Shown here piece after piece: positions 13,860 through 16,374 of a stretch of 16,374 nt of DNA. Each line of letters starts with the position of its first letter. Positions within the stretch are counted from its first letter, which is position 1. This DNA is from Flavobacterium sp. (GTDB taxonomy: Bacteria > Bacteroidota > Bacteroidia > Flavobacteriales > Flavobacteriaceae). The DNA lies in the NCBI RefSeq assembly GCF_020217025.1, contig NZ_JAIWOF010000139.1:1-16374 (forward strand), read 5' to 3'. A program made the translations under genes and the position numbers. The notes below the pieces were generated by a model. That model did no database searches. It was not told the origin of the DNA and was given only the letters and a program-made list of their open reading frames with translations.

Positions 13860-16334
13860 TTATTCTTTTTTTGTCTTTTTAGGTTTCTCTTTTGTAAATA
13901 GAGTAGAGGTATATTTTTCATACAATTCAAATAAAAACACCATTCTATTTGCTTCACTTGTAAACGCTTGACTTCTATAAGCCAGGTCAACTGCTTTGTC
14001 TAATTCATTATGCGCTTTCGCTAACGCAGGAGGCATAGTTAAAGGGTCATACAAGTCGGCTAATGAACTATTAGGAAACTCGGCTCTTACATCTAAAACC
14101 TTTTGCGCTTTTTCTTCTACCGCTTTTATTTGCTTATCGCTTGGGTTTTCGGGCCATGAATAATTGTTGTAAACAATATCTTTGGAATATCTAAAATCAC
14201 TTTTTAATCTACCACAAATATTTTTAACCCAAGCCATGTGCATTGTTGACATTAAAATCCCAAAATGATATAAGGTTCCGTTTGGTATTGTATGGCAACT
14301 ATTGTTAGCAATCTCGTTTTTTCCAAAAAAACCTAATGGAATATATTTACGGTTTTCGGATGTTGTGCTTGGTATTAAAATATATGTTTCAGGTTGATTT
14401 CTATCACGAAATAAAGTTGGTGTTAACGCAAATTTTTGAGTAGATGGAGCAACACTATTTAAACGGAATTGTTTAACCAAATCAACTCGCTTTAATACTT
14501 CTGGCATTTGTTTTAATTCACTTGGTTCGGCATTTACAAGCCACAAACACCAACGCTTATGACCATTTAAAAATTCGTATGCTGATATAAGAGGTAAAAT
14601 ATACTTTTCTGCTTTTGGTTCTTTAACTAAAAAGTTGTTTTTTTCTTCGTCAGTTAGTAGTAAGTTTCCACCATCTAATGGCATATTTCCAAAACTCATT
14701 TTCGGAACTGAACAAATAGGATTTGTATTCTTTTCTATTAGAATATCTTTTGCATCAACTAAATACGGATTTATATTCTTTGCTTTAATTTCGTGTGCTT
14801 CGCCTTTGATGTCATCATATTCAAAAATGCTTTTATTGGTAGTGTCATAATTAGCAAATCCAACAATAACACAATACACGGCGGCATTACCTTTGGCTTC
14901 ATTGCTCCACTTAAAAGTGCGATGCGCAAAGTGAATTTTAATATTGTATTTGTTTACCATTTGCCCCCACAAAATACTCGTTTGTTCACCTTGAACGATT
15001 GAGTTAGTAGAAACAAAAGCCACTTTTATTTTTGTTCCTTGAATGTATTTTGCGCTCTTTATATACCAACCTGATACATAATCTAAAACGCCACTTCCTT
15101 GAATATTATCAAACTCTTTTACAATTTGATTTCGTTGAGTTTGGCTCATAATTTTTGAGCCAATGAACGGCGGATTTCCAATGATAAAAGAAAGTTTATC
15201 TTTTGAAATAACTTCTTCCCAATCGACTTCCAAAGCATCGCCATGAACTATTTTAGCCGATTTCTTTAATGGTAATCGGGCATAATATTGTCCGAACTCA
15301 TTACTAATTAGCATATTCATTTGATGGTCAATTAACCACATCGCCACCTCGGCAATACGAGCGGGGAATTCTTCATATTCAATCCCGCACATCATATCGA
15401 CGTTTAACCAAATAATATCGCCAATGTCTAAAACCCCTTGTCCGGATTTATAGGTTGCTCTTAAAATTTCGATTTCTAATAAGCGTAATTCACGATAAGT
15501 AATAACAAGGAAATTTCCGCAACCACAAGCAGGGTCAAGAAATTTGAGTTCGCTTATTTTTTTATGGAATTCGTGAAGTTTATTTTTATTTCCCTTTACA
15601 TTTTCAAACTCTTTCCAAAGGTCGTCAAGAAACAAAGGCTTAATTAATTTTAGAATATTGGTTTCACTTGTATAATGCGCTCCAAGATTTCTTCTTTCTT
15701 TTGGGTTCATTACACTTTGAAACATCGACCCGAATATTGCGGGAGAAATTTTACTCCAATTAATACGACAACAATCTATTAACGCTTGGCGCATCTTGCT
15801 ATCAAAACTCGCCATTGGTAAAATTTCCTCAAATAATTTTCCGTTTACATAAGGAAACTCGTTTAGTTGCTCATCAAGATTTTTAAATCGTTTGTCGTTT
15901 GGAGTGTTTAATACTTGGAATAGTTCTTGAAGTTTCGGAGCAAGGTCGCTTCCGTCTTCATTGGTTCTAAACTCAATATAATCTTGAAATTGTTGTATTG
16001 TAAAAATCGTTGTGTCTTCGGCAAACAAACAAAATAAAAGACGAACCAAATAGACTTCTAACGAGTGTCCTGTATAACCGATTTCTTCTAATCGGTCATG
16101 CAGTTTCCCCATTAGTTCAGCCGCTTTTATATTGGCTGGATCCTGCTCTTTGTAAACCTTTTTTTGATACCCAATTAAATAGCCGAAATGCTGAACATTA
16201 TTAATTAAATCGTTCAGTTTAAACTCGATGAGGTTGTCGTCTTCTAAATCGTAAAGTCTAAAAACCTCAAAATCGGAGATAAGAATGGAAAAAACGGTCA
16301 AATTGACCACCACTTTCCAGTCTAAATTGACCAT
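13860..16334 (-). pseudogene. MmeI-like type IIG/IIL restriction-modification protein, N-terminal nuclease part lost to an insertion
   Basis: The open frame (824 residues from the ATG at 16334) encodes the methyltransferase part of a single-chain restriction-modification enzyme that methylates adenine. Visible motifs are GAHYTS at about 218-223, SAM motif I DPACGCGNF at 267-275, HGDAL near 365 and catalytic NPPF at 387-390, followed by GSKIMSQ. A long C-terminal specificity region and a basic tail (KEKPKKTKKE) complete it. Intact relatives of about 900 residues begin with a PD-(D/E)XK nuclease ending in a segment like YVLVSDFEKFRLYDLE. Here the recognisable protein starts exactly at ILISDFEVFRLYDLE; the 16 residues before it are encoded by insertion-sequence repeats. 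The frame stays open to the window edge, so a hybrid protein is possible. Methylation without cleavage is an inference. A terminator follows. Confidence 0.75.
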
Positions 16335-16374
16335 CGATTTCGGTGCAAACTGACCACCCAATTCCAGTCCAAAT
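16286..16374. mobile_element. End of an IS21-like insertion sequence, partial
   Basis: From 16286 (TGGAAAAAACGG) rightward the sequence turns into tandem 23-24 base units: AAATTGACCACC... (16300-16323), AAATTGACCATC... (16324-16346), AAACTGACCACC... (16347-16370) and the start of a fourth. GGTCAAATTGACC at 16296-16308 is a perfect palindrome. Multiple terminal repeats and a TG terminus are typical of IS21-family ends, to which IstA binds. The transposase genes lie beyond the window, so the family call is by end structure only. The element interrupts the restriction-modification gene in frame. Confidence 0.6.

Noticed and set aside
13738..13971. 77-codon plus-strand ORF starting in the gap before the methyltransferase terminator
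   Set aside because: It crosses the terminator hairpin and runs antisense into the methyltransferase gene; no promoter or plausible protein features.
16335..16361. TTG start at 16361 for the methyltransferase ORF
   Set aside because: It adds nine residues encoded by insertion-sequence repeats; the ATG at 16334 is more plausible, though the frame is open to the window edge and the true start cannot be fixed here.

Overview
The window looks like a chromosome segment from a Bacteroidota bacterium, most likely a Flavobacterium or close relative. It is AT-rich. Candidate promoters carry the TAnnTTTG -7 element, in two cases with TTG 20 bases upstream. Shine-Dalgarno sequences are almost absent before the genes, DnaE carries a fused N-terminal exonuclease domain, and bS16 has a long Ala/Glu/Lys tail. 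This assignment is inference from sequence style and protein resemblance; no database was searched.

Positions 1-10255 are mostly housekeeping. On the minus strand are the 5' part of dnaE (runs off the left edge) and a DUF6252-like lipoprotein gene. On the plus strand follow rpsP-rimM-trmN6 (ribosome and tRNA maturation), a structured repeat, a glutaryl-CoA-dehydrogenase-like gene and a DUF3050/heme-oxygenase-like gene. On the minus strand, read from right to left, are mrp, nfu, a thioredoxin-reductase-type ferredoxin-NADP reductase, a secreted protein of unknown function and a 2Fe-2S ferredoxin. The last three are packed with 1-base gaps. This set reads as an Fe-S cluster delivery and low-potential electron transfer block.

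Positions 10256-13859 are accessory. They hold two tiny plus-strand genes (51 and 36 aa) absent from the supplied set of longer ORFs, ending in a strong bidirectional hairpin. Converging on them are a minus-strand gene of unknown function and a small serine recombinase, whose upstream region carries five GTATC/GATAC boxes that could be its target site. Further right are two unknown genes with matching 5' leaders, one preceded by a possible 7-codon leader ORF.

Positions 13860-16374 hold a MmeI-like (type IIG/IIL) restriction-modification gene. Its N-terminal nuclease part is missing: at about 16286 the coding frame passes into a block of 23-24 bp tandem repeats that looks like the end of an IS21-family insertion sequence. 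What remains is the methyltransferase and specificity part, read in frame from the insertion sequence.

I found no tRNA, rRNA or CRISPR array. The strongest leads are the IS-decapitated restriction-modification gene, the possible recombinase site, the tiny-gene operon and the structured repeat behind trmN6.
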